DNA of 64,000 nucleotides from Rhodotorula mucilaginosa (Eukaryota > Basidiomycota > Microbotryomycetes > Sporidiobolales > Sporidiobolaceae): positions 1,240,001 to 1,304,000 of the forward strand of contig CP137868.1 in NCBI GenBank assembly GCA_034406715.1. Reading direction: 5' to 3'. Below the pieces are notes generated by a model, which made no database searches, had not been told where the DNA came from, and saw nothing but the letters and a program-made list of their open reading frames with translations. Every line of letters starts with the position of its first letter. The first letter of the stretch is position 1. A program made the position numbers and the translations under genes. This document shows positions 32,572 to 43,336 of this stretch, one piece after another.

Positions 32572-33983
32572 ATGGCTGATCAAGCTGAAGCTGAAGCTGC
32601 TGCCAGGTCCCGCATTATCTCGGCACACGAGCACCTGCTTGACCTTGCGCACTACGAAAGGGTGCTTGGCGCTGCGCTGCCAAAGCCTCCCTCAAAAGCT
32701 GCAACCTTGATCAGAAGCGCCCGCACAACCTTGTCAGGGGCCTTGCGATGCCTCAATAACTGTACTGGGTTGACAAGAACATTTAACCAGACTGGCGAGT
32801 GGCTCGAGCAGAGACACAATGCCTTGACATCAGCTGCGGACACTGGAACATCTCTCCCCTTCGATATCTTGCTGTTGGGCCTTGTGAGTTGCAGCGCTCA
32901 CCACCTCCCTTGACTGTATCTGTCTATTTAACATCTGCCATTTATAGATGACGCTGAACCTGCCGCTCTTGCTTCGGCAGCTTGTGGGTGCCATTCTGTG
33001 ACTTGTGGATCCTGTACTGATGCACTATCTTGCAGGGTGCGGACGTGCCTCTGATTGACATTGAATTTGCAGAGAAGCAACTTCAAAATGCGCGGGCTTT
33101 GGTCAACACAAGATATGACACGCCTCGTGGGGCCGGAAAACAGTATGACCAATGGGACCAGCAAATCGAGGTTCTGCAAAATCTGTTCAAGACCAAGATG
33201 ACAAGTCAACAGCATGTCATGTTGGGAATTCGGGCACAGCTGGTGACCTGGGCACAGACCTCGCCGGATCTGATGGCCAAGGAGGTGTTTTGTGCACTGC
33301 CAGTCCTTGCGCAGCGGGGGCTTATCGAGATCCTCAACCGCCTCTACAAGGTGTTGGAACCGCTCATGGCAGAGAACGAATGCGAGAAGGCGCTTGACCT
33401 CCTGGTAAGAGTTTGAAAGAGCCTGTACAATACCCAGCTTACACTGTGCAAGGTCTTGCAGAAGCAATGGCCAATGCGCCGCCTGATCACCCGAACAGTA
33501 TGCCCTCTACCTCTTACTCTGCATCACTGATCCAGGCTGTGGGCTGATGCGCTTTTCCCGCTGCCCCCGGCTGACCAACTTGTGCAGATGTATACCTTGG
33601 AGATGGTTCACCACTGCACCACTCGTAGCCACCAGGACACTCGGACACTTGAGGAGTTGTCGAGTGACGCAAAGAATCCGCGGTACTTTGCCGCCCTAGA
33701 TCTGCCGCATTCTATCCCTCAACACCCGAATGAAGCGAACATCCAGTTGCCCCGTCACCTGCAACCGGTCCCGAGCCCGGTCGCACCCCGGTCTGCAGAT
33801 TTCCCACCACGCCTTCGTATCGCAGACCTCATCCACCCTCCAGAACAGCACCAGCAGGATTCGCTCGGCACTGAACCTCCCATGGGCATTGGCCATCGCG
33901 CCGCACGCCACTATGGCGTCAATGCAGCTGACTGGAAGCTGCGAGCGCGGCAGCGTTGGGACTTGCAAGAAAAGGACTCTTGA
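32572..33983 (+). CDS. Paralog A of an undescribed three-member family
   Basis: Five exons, 32572-32883, 32948-32983, 33036-33404, 33462-33497 and 33588-33983, all joined in phase 0, give 382 aa. Exons 2 and 4 are exactly 36 nt (MTLNLPLLLRQL; KQWPMRRLITRT). No signal peptide or TM helix is evident; exon 1 is helical and ends SLPFDILLLGL, exon 3 is helical with FCALPVLAQRGLIEILNRLY, and exon 5 has a variable Pro-rich centre and ends HRAARHYGVNAADWKLRARQ RW. The same architecture and motifs recur in the genes at 57774-59188 and 59805-61244. Codon third positions are mixed, unlike the strong C/G bias of flanking genes. I do not recognise the family and propose no function. Confidence 0.8.
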
Positions 33984-34664
33984 TCCGGTTGGACAAGACC
34001 CTTTGACAAGATGTGCTGGCATTATTTGTGCACAAACGATCACACTGCGGGCCTCAAAAGCTCAAAATTTCGATGCGAGGCAGCAGCGAGAGAGGGGGCC
34101 ATGCGCGATTTTGGGTTGTGGCTTGTAGAAATGTGTGAAGGCGGGTATACAGTGACTTGGATATGGATCTCAAGCAAATCATGAGCGAGAATGGGGTGCT
34201 AAAGAACAAGAAAGCAGCTCCGAGTCCGAGTGAGAAGATGCTCCAACATAAATCGACACCCGGCGTCAAGTTCTTGACGGGGCAACCGTCATGTTGTGTC
34301 CGGCAGAATGGAGGGCATCATCTGTGCAAGAACAAGTATCAGTGAAGTTTGAAGGGCAAGAGTGAGAAGGAGCCTTAGCAAGCGAAGTCGATGGAGAACA
34401 AGCCTTCCGGATGCACGTCGCATCTCTCGAGCACAGAGCATCTCAGGCTCTGAAATTGTACGCCCTGAGAGTGATCATCACCAACTGTAGGATCACTTTT
34501 CTACCACAATGCACGTGGCACCGCAAGACCCTGTCAGCTCTCCCGCGCAAAATGTGCATCAGAGGTTATTCAAACTCCTTTCGAGAAAGGTTAACGATTC
34601 TCCACGAATGCGCAGCGGATCTTTTGACATGCATGAGCAAAGGAAGTATGATATATGCGCAAAA
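33984..34664. other. Convergent intergenic region, AT-richer
   Basis: Between paralog A (+) and the MAM3-type gene (-). Composition is less GC-rich than elsewhere. Only short frames without motifs are present (for example a 62-codon frame at 34157-34345). No gene called. Confidence 0.45.
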
Positions 34665-37600
34665 CTACAGCTCACTCGGAGAAGACGAAGGACCGGCTTC
34701 GACATCAGAAGTCTCGCCCTTAGTCTCAGCAGCCGTCCTGCCCAACCTGGCTTCCTGCGGCAAAGGCTTGCTCGTCGAGAGCGACTTGAAGGCACCGCCT
34801 TTCTGACGTGGCTGTCCGCTGCTGCTCTGGCTCCGCGTCGTCAACTGAGGAGGAGGAAGGGCAACCCCTCCGCTCGACGCAGCGACAGTTCCGGCCCCTC
34901 CTGCTCCTCCAGCGGCAGGATCCAGCCGGAACAAGCCGACCGGAGTCGCACTGCGACTCGGCGGCTGCGAGACGTTCAAGCCAGCACCGGCGAGACGCAA
35001 GTTGGCCGCCGACACGCCGGCGGGATCGGCCCCCTGAGCAACCAGCTTGCGGCGACCGCGCTCGACCAGAACAGCATCGCTCAGAAGAGGGATCGTGGCC
35101 CCCCCGCGGCTGCCAAGAGGCGGGCCCGGCGCGGCTGCCAGGATCGGAGTCGTAGAGCCAGTCGCGGGAGTGTTGGCGCCGGACGTCGTGTTGCGGACGA
35201 CCGAAGCTGGTCGCGTCGGCGCGTCTTCGGTTACCGGAGTCATCGATTGCGGCTCATCGACTACCGTCGCGCCACCGATGACGACTGGGCTCTCCGGATT
35301 GACCGGTGTGACCGGTGTGGTGGGAATCGGTGTGCCCTTGCGACTTCCCAAAGGGGCGGAGGCCGAGATCGGCGTCGGCGTGCTGTTCTTGCGGGGCGAA
35401 GCCGAACGCTTGCGGCCGCCACCACCGAAAGCACCGGATCCCCATCCAAGCGCACCGCCGAGCGTTCCCGCGTTGGTACCCGTGACGGGCGTCCCGTCGC
35501 CAACAAACGTCCCAGGCGGCGCCGCGCCGGACGACCCCTCGCGGTCTTTGCCCGGAGCGCTGCGGCTACGGACCATCCCCTTCCCGAGGCGACCGACGGT
35601 GCTGGCGATACCGCCCAGGGACGATTGTTTCGATTGCGGTTGACGGCCGAGGCCTGCCGAAGGAGCCGGTGGCGGACCATTCAAATCGCCCACTTTGCCC
35701 GCCGCCTCGGGCGGGACATAGTGCAGCATCGCAGGCTGATGCGTCTCGTCCGCGTCGGTCTCGTCAAGGATCTCTTCGCCAATGAGTTCCTCGATGACGT
35801 CCTCGAGCGTGATGATGCCGACGCAGGGTTCGTCCGTTTCCGATTCGTCGTAGATCAGGCCCGTTTCGCTAGCGTTGAGGGCATAGTCGACCGGCCCTTT
35901 CTTGTCATCCGAGTCGCTCTTGCCCTTGGTGCTGGAAGAGGCCGAAGACGACGAGTGGCTGCGTTTGCGGAAGATCTTGTGAAAGAACCCAGCGGCGCCG
36001 CCGTCCTCCTGCTCCTCCTCCGCCTCCTCGACCTTGGCGCTGTCACCACGTTCGAGATCCGTCTCGGTGAGACTCGACCGCGATTGGATCGTGGCGAGCC
36101 GGGGCGGGCAGGAAGCCTTGCGATCGGGCGAGCGGTGCACGGCCGCGATGTGCGAGCGGCCTTCTTGGAACGTGTTGAGGATCTGAAGGAGCGGCAGATC
36201 CTCCGAGACCTTCGGCAGCGAGCTCATCGGGATATCCGACAGCGGCACAGCGTCTTCGGGGTCGAGCAAGATGAGCTGCTTGGTGAGGAGGACTCCGATG
36301 ATCTGGCGTCGCATGCGCTTCGAGCTCGAGCTCGCCTTGTCGATCGGGTCGGCGAAACCTTCGACAGGGACCTCTTCGTAGACCGGAATACGGGAATGAC
36401 CCGCTTTGAGGATCCGTCCGAGGGTGGAGTAGTCGAGCTTGGTGTCGATCGGAAGCGAGAAGACGGACGAGAGCGGAGTCATGGCGTCGCGAACGACCTT
36501 GGCCTGCAAGTCGAGTGTAGCTGCAGCTCAGACCGGGTCAGTGTCGTGTCGATGTGTTCGCGCATCAGCGCGGAACATCGCCGCCGCTTACCGCCGACAA
36601 TCGTGACCGTATCCGTTTGCAAGTCGCCGTGACCGGCACTCGTCGCATGCATCGCCACCAGTTCCTTCAACTCGGCACGTCGGTAGACGATCCCTTCGTG
36701 GGCGCCGAGGAGGAACTCGAGCAGCTTGGCGACCGGCCACGCGACGACGAAAAAGACGTAGATGATGACGCGAACGAACGGCACCATTGCCGCTCCGATC
36801 TGAAGACCGAAGCGAGAACAGACCGTTTGCGGAATGATTTCGGCAAATATGATGACGAGCACGGCTAGTGAGAGCGGTGCGTGGTCAATGTTACAGTCTA
36901 AGAGGGGGACGGAGAGAATGCACGGCAGACTTACTCGATGCAACGACTGCTTGGATACCGCCGCCCATGACGCTCTCCGCGATGACAGGCAGTGTCTACA
37001 AGATGAAATATACAGTCAGTATGGTATGCCTAGCGGCGGACCCAGAGGATTCATGCGATCCTCCGACAATTCGGAAAGATCGGGCGGAGAAGTCAAATGC
37101 GACTCCCGCACCGGCGAATCAGGCAGAACTCACCTCGTTGAAGAGCATGTTGGCGATGAGCAAGGTGCTGTGCGCGGTGCACTTCGTCAGGCGGTCAATC
37201 GCCCGGAGAAAGGAACAACGGCAGAAGCGTACATGAGCAGCAAATGGCCGTTTGAACGCAACGGAAGCACTTTCTGCGCCGCTTTCCGCTGCTTCTCGTT
37301 GCCCGTCTTGGAGAGGACTTGAAGTTGCGTCGTGTCGAGCGACATGTAGCCGAGCGTCAAGCCGGCCGAGATGCCCTAGTCACGCGATGAAGACACGATG
37401 GGTCAGTCTCGATTACGGGACTAGCGCGAGCGGGAGAGGACCGTCTCCGACACACTCACACTGAAGACGACGAGGACGGGGATGAAGCAGGCTGCGCGTG
37501 AAAACGATCCGCCGGGGGAGATTATCAGCAATGCCGCGTAATCAGATGGAGTGCGATAATCGCCCGAGGCACAGCGGGGGGCGCACCTTTGACGACAAAC

Positions 37601-37980
37601 GCGGCGTCGTGCTTGGTTCCCGTCTCAGACTTGCATGCACACGTGTTGGCAGCCTGGCGCGTGGCCAAATTGCCCATCCAGGGCGCCGTGTACGAGGGCG
37701 AGTCGCTCCACTGTTGTTCGATCGAAACGACGGGAGTGGCCGCTGCCGCGACGCCGTTCGAGCACCACAGGGCGACGCAAACGAGCAGGATAAGCGCGTG
37801 CTTGAGCGTACTCCTCGTCGTATGCTTCAGGCGTGCAGGAGTGGCGATCCGGCGTGCGTTATAGGCGGACAGAGGAGTGAGCCCCGGATCGTCAGGTTCT
37901 GCGTCGTCAGACGTTGCTGCGGTGGCTGTGGGAATGGTTGCATTCTGGGTGGTGCGGACGCTCGACGTAGCTTGTGTCAT
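34665..37980 (-). CDS. MAM3: CNNM/MAM3-type membrane protein (DUF21 plus CBS pair)
   Basis: Vacuolar/endomembrane metal-homeostasis protein in yeast. Exons 37587-37980, 37460-37491, 37233-37375, 37134-37167, 36935-36995, 36592-36864 and 34665-36520 give 930 aa. The DUF21 domain reads ACFIPVLVVFSGISAGLTLG, YMSLDTTQLQVLSKTG, KVLPLRSNGHLLLITLLIAN, MLFNETLPVIAESV, FAEIIPQTVCSRFGLQIGAA and ELKELVAMHA. It is followed by the CBS pair: LDLQAKVVRDAMTPLSSVFS, LGRILKAGHSRIPVYEE, IIGVLLTKQLILLDPED, LPLLQILNTFQEGRSHIAAV, and after an insert CVGIITLEDVIEELIGEEIL. The last 400 residues are Ser/Thr/Pro/Gly-rich and probably disordered. N-terminal sequence before the first DUF21 helix includes one extra hydrophobic stretch (LILLVCVALWCSNGVAAA). 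All family landmarks are intact. Confidence 0.92.
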
Positions 37981-38264
37981 CCAGGGGCGACTGGAATGGA
38001 GCACCTGCGGGTGTACAAAGAGGTGTCGCCGTCCAGAGATTCGATCGAGACGTGAGGCGAGAGCTTTGGAGGCGGTGCACAGTTCCCAATTTTAGAACTT
38101 CTAATCCGCCAATAGGAATATCCTCCGATGACTAAGCGCACAGCCCAAGCTACTTTACACGGGCTCGACCCTAGCTGTCCACGGTAGGATGACCTCTCGT
38201 CGACTGTAGCGCAAATCATGTATCCGGGTACTTGAACAAATTCACAGTTTGCGGGCACGCGATG
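37981..38264. other. Promoter of the MAM3-type gene / ATM1 3' side
   Basis: 284 bp between two minus-strand genes. A CCAAT pentamer occurs at 38109-38113 (on +), about 130 bp upstream of the MAM3-type start; whether it is used is unknown. Confidence 0.35.
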
Positions 38265-41200
38265 CTACCGCCGCAGCGCTGCTTCTTCACCGCCGCCGCC
38301 GGCCTTCTTGAAAGGCTCCCCGTCCTCCTCCAACTCTTCCAGCTCTTCTATCTGCTCGTGGATCATCTCGTTCTGCTGGTCCCACATGGACCGGTACAGA
38401 CCTCCTTCCTTCGCCATCAACTGGCTGTGCGTCCCTTGCTCGGCGACGTAGCCGTCCTTGAGGACGATCAGCAAGTCGGCATCCGCCACCGTCTTCAACC
38501 TGTGTATGCGGGATGTCACGATGAGTAGTCCCGAGGCTATGGTGAGCTCAGACCTGAGAGGGAAGACGAACCGGTGCGCGATAAAGATGCTCGTCCGGGC
38601 TTTCGAGAGAAGGGTTTGGTTGATGTTGCGCATCAGGTCAACCTCGGTCGTCGTGTCGAGCGCCGAAGTCTGCCAACGCAAAAAAAGACATCAATCAGTC
38701 ACTTTTCAGGAGCATGCAGGAAGAGCCAAAAAAGGACGCACCGCCTCGTCAAAGAAGAGAATCTTGGGGTCCTTGAGCAACACCCGCGCGACCGCCATCC
38801 GTTGCTTTTCTCCTCCAGAGATCATCATCCCCCGCTCGCCAACCTTGGTCAACCACTTGTCCGGCAGACTCTCAATCGTCTTCGAGACGTTGGCCAACCG
38901 CGCCGCCTCTTTGACTTCCTCATCCGTCGCATCGAGGCGGCCGTACCGAATGTTGTGCAGAATGTCGCTATGGAAGAGGGGCGTCTCTTGCGGGACGACA
39001 CCAATCTCGCGCCGCAACGACTCGAGTTGAACGTCGTGCAACTCTTGCCCGTCGATAAAGATCTTGCCCGTCGTCGGCTCGTAGAACCGGAACAGCAACC
39101 GGAAGACGGTCGACTTGCCGCAGCCTGAAGGGCCGACAATGCCGACTTTCTTGCCCGCCGGGATCGTGAACGAAACGTCGCGGAAGATGGGTCGGTCTGG
39201 GTGGTAGCCGAAAGAGACGTTCTCGAAACGGATCTCGCCGCCCTTGGTCAGCGAGAGCGGTTTGGCCGTGGGAGAGTCCTGCGAGTAACATACGCAAGCA
39301 CGTCAGAACGAGTCTCTCTCGAAACCAGTTCCCGTGTTGCCAGTTCCTCACCCTGATGGCCGTGCCGACCGACTGCAGGTTGAAAAGGGTGTCCATGTCG
39401 ATCAAACTCTGGCGGAGCTCGCGGTAAACGGTACCTGCAAGTGGAGCGATTTAGCGGCGAGCCCCCGCGCCGACAAAAAAGTGCAAACGCACCGAGGAAG
39501 TTGAGGGGAAGGGAGAGCTGGAAGACGAGCTGGTTGACCATGACGAGATCGCCGACCGTCATCGAGCCTGAGAACGTCAAACTTGATCAGCTCGATCTCG
39601 CTCGCAAGGTCGTCGCTTCCGAGCAGAAACGCACCATCCGTGATGCCCTTGGCAGCGAGGTACATCATCCCCGTCAAAGCAGTCGAGAAGATGACGTTCT
39701 GGCCGATGTTGAGCGCCGCGAGCGAAGTCGAGATCTTGACCGAAGCTTTCGTGTAGTCTTTCATCGCGCGGTCGTACTGCGCGACCTCGAACGCTTCGTT
39801 GTTGAAGTACTGCAGCGTTGTGGGACGGGAGAGTCCAGGTGTCAGCAGATCGTCGTGGCGGCTGCGTTCGAGTTCGAGTTAAAAAGTGATCCGCACTTTA
39901 ACGGCGTCGTAGTTGATCAGGGAATCAACCGACATTGTCGCTGCGCGATTGTCAGCCGCGTTCGCCTGCTTTCGGAACTTGGTACTGCAAGATCGCGGGG
40001 GACTAGGATCAGCCGTCGTCCCGGATTGAAAGAGTCTTCGGCGGCTCACCGCCACGCGGTCGTCTTGATCGTGAACCAGGCATAGCCCGCCATCGTGACC
40101 AATGTCAAAGCGGCAAAGTTCCAACCAAAGTTGTAGCTCTGACGAGGAGATATAAAGGGTCAGAAGGCAAGGTTCTTGAGGCGAGCGTTAAACCCGTCGC
40201 TTCCTTCCACTCACAAGGATACCGCACACCATCGAGATCTCGAGTGCGGTCGGAACGACGTGGAACACAACGGACGAGAGCAGGAACGAGATGCCCCTGC
40301 ACGCCGAGCAAGACCTGTGAGCACCAGCCGCGCCCTCTATCGGAGGAACATACGCACTTTGTGCCTCGGTCGATCGCTCGCGTCAAGCCTCCCGTCTGCC
40401 GCGTCAAGTGGAACCCGATATCGAGGCTGAGCAAGTGAGCAAACACGGAACGAGCGACGCGGCGGATCGCGCCCTGCGCGACGCTCGCAAAGACGGCGTT
40501 GCGGAGTTCGGAAAAGAGGCCGGCGCCGATCCGGGCGAGACCGTCTGCGGTCGCAGGGTCGAAATGATCTCCCCCGTCAGTATCGCGGGCTTAGAGTAAG
40601 AAAGTGGAAAGTACGCACAGCCGACGATGACCGTTCCTGCGATGGCGAATGCGCCTTGGCCCGAAGTCGGGTCGATTTCTACGTTGAGGGCGTCGACGAT
40701 GCTCTTGAAGAAGAACGGGACTTGAACGTTCAGGAGCTAATACAGCGCTCGTCAGCGTGTCAATCGGTGTGTGTAAGAAAATCGAGGCTATGGGCGCACC
40801 TTGCCTCCGACCAAGAGACCGAGGGCGAGCAAGACTCGACGTTTCGTACTCCAGTCGTTCTTGGGCCAGACATTGGGCAAAAGCTTCTTGATAATGTCCC
40901 AATCCCGCCTCGTCTGCTCCTTGTCGCTGACATTGTGTTCCTTGCCGACGTCGGTCGTCACGGGTGGTTGTTTCGCTTTGACCGGCGTCGACGGTTCCGG
41001 CTTCCTCTCGGCGGCGAGGTGGTGGTGGTGTTCCTCCTTCTGGTGCCCTTCCGGACCCGAGTGGGCCTGCGTTGCCTTGCGCGCTGCTTCCGACAGTTCG
41101 TGTTGCCGTTCTCGTGCCTCGTCCTGCGGCGGTGGTGCTGCTCGTGTCGGCAACTGGGAAGGGTCGGGATCGCGGGCGTAGTGGGCGTGCGATCGGGTGA

Positions 41201-41405
41201 GGGTGAGGACGGGCGACGGTGCTCGTCTACGCGGCAATGGCGATCGCAGCGTGTGCAGTGTCCGTACAGGCTGACAGGCGCGGCAGAGGCGCAGCGGCGA
41301 AGCGGGCACTGGCAAGTGGGGTGCGGCACCACCTCCAGCCAACACTCGCGGCGGTACGGCGGTCCAGATCCGCCAAGCAGAGCCAGTCGCAGTGTGGATC
41401 GCCAT
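38265..41405 (-). CDS. ATM1: Mitochondrial ABC transporter ATM1 (ABCB7)
   Basis: Half-transporter of the mitochondrial inner membrane that exports a sulfur/glutathione compound needed for cytosolic Fe-S proteins. Twelve exons: 40800-41405, 40619-40736, 40358-40544, 40215-40296, 40050-40138, 39897-39984, 39635-39809, 39493-39567, 39352-39434, 38742-39278, 38572-38669 and 38265-38499; 790 aa. The first 90 residues are Arg/Ser/Ala-rich without acids, as in a targeting presequence. Then [20 protein letters not shown] and [20 protein letters not shown] mark the membrane entry, and [40 protein letters not shown] and [14 protein letters not shown] are near-invariant in ATM1. The ATPase has Walker [10 protein letters not shown] (about 550), signature [13 protein letters not shown], Walker B ILFFDEA and switch His in IFIAHR. 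All are intact. Confidence 0.96.
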
Positions 41406-41558
41406 CAACCTGCGCTCCCTTCTGCCCGTCTCGTCCTTTGGGCGAGAGGCTGAGAGCGGTCGTCGAGGTCAAGCAGCGAGAAGAGTTGCCGACGAAAGTT
41501 GACCTCGGCTCTACCGCGTCAATCACTCTCTTTGTAGCTGAGAAGGAATCGCGCGACC
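41406..41558. promoter_or_regulatory. 153-bp divergent promoter (ATM1 / histone deacetylase)
   Basis: The two start codons lie only 153 bp apart on opposite strands, so the region must serve both. No recognisable site was seen. Confidence 0.5.
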
Positions 41559-43239
41559 ATGCGCAGAGTCGCATATGTCTACTCGGACGAGCTCATCCGC
41601 GCCGCAGACTGCTTGCCAGCGAACGAAGGGCGCGCCTCGCTCGTGCACTCGCTCGCAGACAGCTACGGATTGCTCGCCTCCTCGCCTGCTGGAGCCCGTG
41701 ATCGGCCAGGCGACAGGACTGCTTGCATTGTACCGCCTGTACGAGCCACGCGCGACCAGCTGACCCGCTTCCATGACCACGCCTTCATCGGTGAACTTGC
41801 TCTTTTTCACGCGCTACGTCGACTTTTTGAAACTGACTGCATGGCGGCCTATAGATGCCATCCTCGGCACGGCCAACTCGGAACGAGACTCCGAGTCCGA
41901 TTCACTCGACTCGTCCGAAGAGGAGGAAGAGGAGACTCCGGCTGCCCCTTCGTTCGGACTCTCCTCCGAGCGCTCGTCTGCCCCGAGCCGTCCTCGGAAA
42001 CGCCGCAAAGACGCGTCCGCCGCAGCCGACAACAAAAGCGGCCTCCAAGACGATTGTCCAGTCTTTCCCGAACTGGCCGACTATGTCCAGCTCGTCGCCG
42101 GCGCTTCCATCGCCGCGGCCCGCGAACTGAGAGACGGTCGGGCCGACGTTGCCATCGCCTGGACCGGAGGAAGGTGAGGAACCCCCTCGATTAGCGTGTA
42201 TTGAATGCGTCTCGAAATTGACAAATGACCCGGACCCTGCGCGCAGGCATCATGCGAAGCGTGCAGAAGCAGCCGGGTTCTGCTACGTCGCCGACGCCGT
42301 TTTGGCTATCATGGAACTCCGGACGCCACCCCCGAAAACCTCACCTACTTCTCTCAATCCCGATACTACTCCTCCACCTCCTCCAGCGCCGCCGCCTCCG
42401 AATAGCCGGATCTCTCGCGTGCTGTACCTCGACCTCGACCTGCACCACGGCGACGGCGTCGAATCCGCCTTCTTCTCCTCCCCACACGTCCTCACCCTCT
42501 CGCTGCACCTCTTTGCGCCCCTCTTCTTCCCCGCGACAGGCGCGCTCGATTCGACCGGTCCGACAGGTGCGAGGGCTCCCGCAGCGGGGCACGCGCTCAA
42601 TTTGGCATTGGAACCGGGATTGGGGGAAGAAACGTTCGAGAGGGTGTGGGGATCGTGTGTCGAGAAGGTGGTTAAGGCGTACGATGCAGATGCGATTGTG
42701 CTCCAACTCGGGGTTGACGGTCTCGCTGGTGATCCGTGCAAGGTGCGCGCGCCCGCAACGTCGAAGGTGTCTCGTCGCCAAATTCGACCGCTGACTCGAG
42801 CCCTGACTACCTACCGGCAGGAGTGGAACCTCCCCCTCGCCAGTTTTGGCTTTGCGCTCGAGCGCGTGCTCAGCTGGAACAAGCGGACCCTGCTCCTCGG
42901 CGGCGGAGGCTACCACAACGCCAACGCCGCTCGCGCCTGGACCTATCTCACTTCCGTCGCGGTCAGTCTCTCGCTCCCTCTTGCTTCACTGTCGCCGCTT
43001 GATCTGAACATTACGCGATCTCGCCCTTCCAGCTCGGACGCCCACTCTCGCTCGAAGCGCCGATCCCGGCCGACTTGCCGACGACGACTTACGAGCAATT
43101 CGCGCCGAGCTTTACGCTCGACGTCCCCGCCGGACATGTCAGCGATCGCAACACGTCAGAGACCCTCGCACGAGTCGAGTCGGCATTCGAGTCGTATGCT
43201 GCACGACTCGCCGCGCGCAAGAAAGTGCAGCAGAAATAG
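41559..43239 (+). CDS. HOS1: Class I histone deacetylase (HOS1/HDAC8-like)
   Basis: Zinc-dependent lysine deacetylase. Exons 41559-41790, 41855-42173, 42247-42742, 42821-42961 and 43033-43239 give 464 aa. Landmarks: VAYVYSDELIRAADCLPANE and HSLADSYGLL at the start, DQLTRFHDHAFIDAIL, an acidic Ser-rich insert, then the catalytic WTGGRHHAKRAEAAGFCYVA (HH at 185-186), zinc ligands in LYLDLDLHHGDGVESAF and LQLGVDGLAGDP, and LLLGGGGYHNANAARAWTYL. The catalytic His pair, both zinc Asp residues and the glycine-rich loop are present, so activity is expected. The acidic insert and the Pro-rich insert after AIMEL are unusual for HDAC8-size enzymes and explain the extra length. HOS1 versus another class I subtype is inferred from the divergence of the motifs. 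Confidence 0.87.
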
Positions 43240-43336
43240 GGAGGGCCGAAACCAGGGGGGTAGAGATTGAAATAATGCATAAGAAATGACAAGCGACATA
43301 AGGAAAAAGAGGGAGAGATGAAAGAGACAAAGCTTT

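Noticed and set aside
34509-36632. A 707-codon open frame on + opposite the MAM3-type gene
   Set aside because: It is antisense to exons with clear DUF21/CBS motifs; its product is Arg-rich and has no motif. Strong C/G third-position bias makes such mirror frames common here. The same applies to 45440-46921 (+, opposite the RdRP), 62340-63017 and 63060-63842 (-, opposite FGAM synthase).
37227-37320. Apparent frameshift in the DUF21 part of the MAM3-type gene
   Set aside because: On re-reading the bases, KAAQKVLPLRSNGHLLL runs in one frame and joins the next exon in phase; there is no break.
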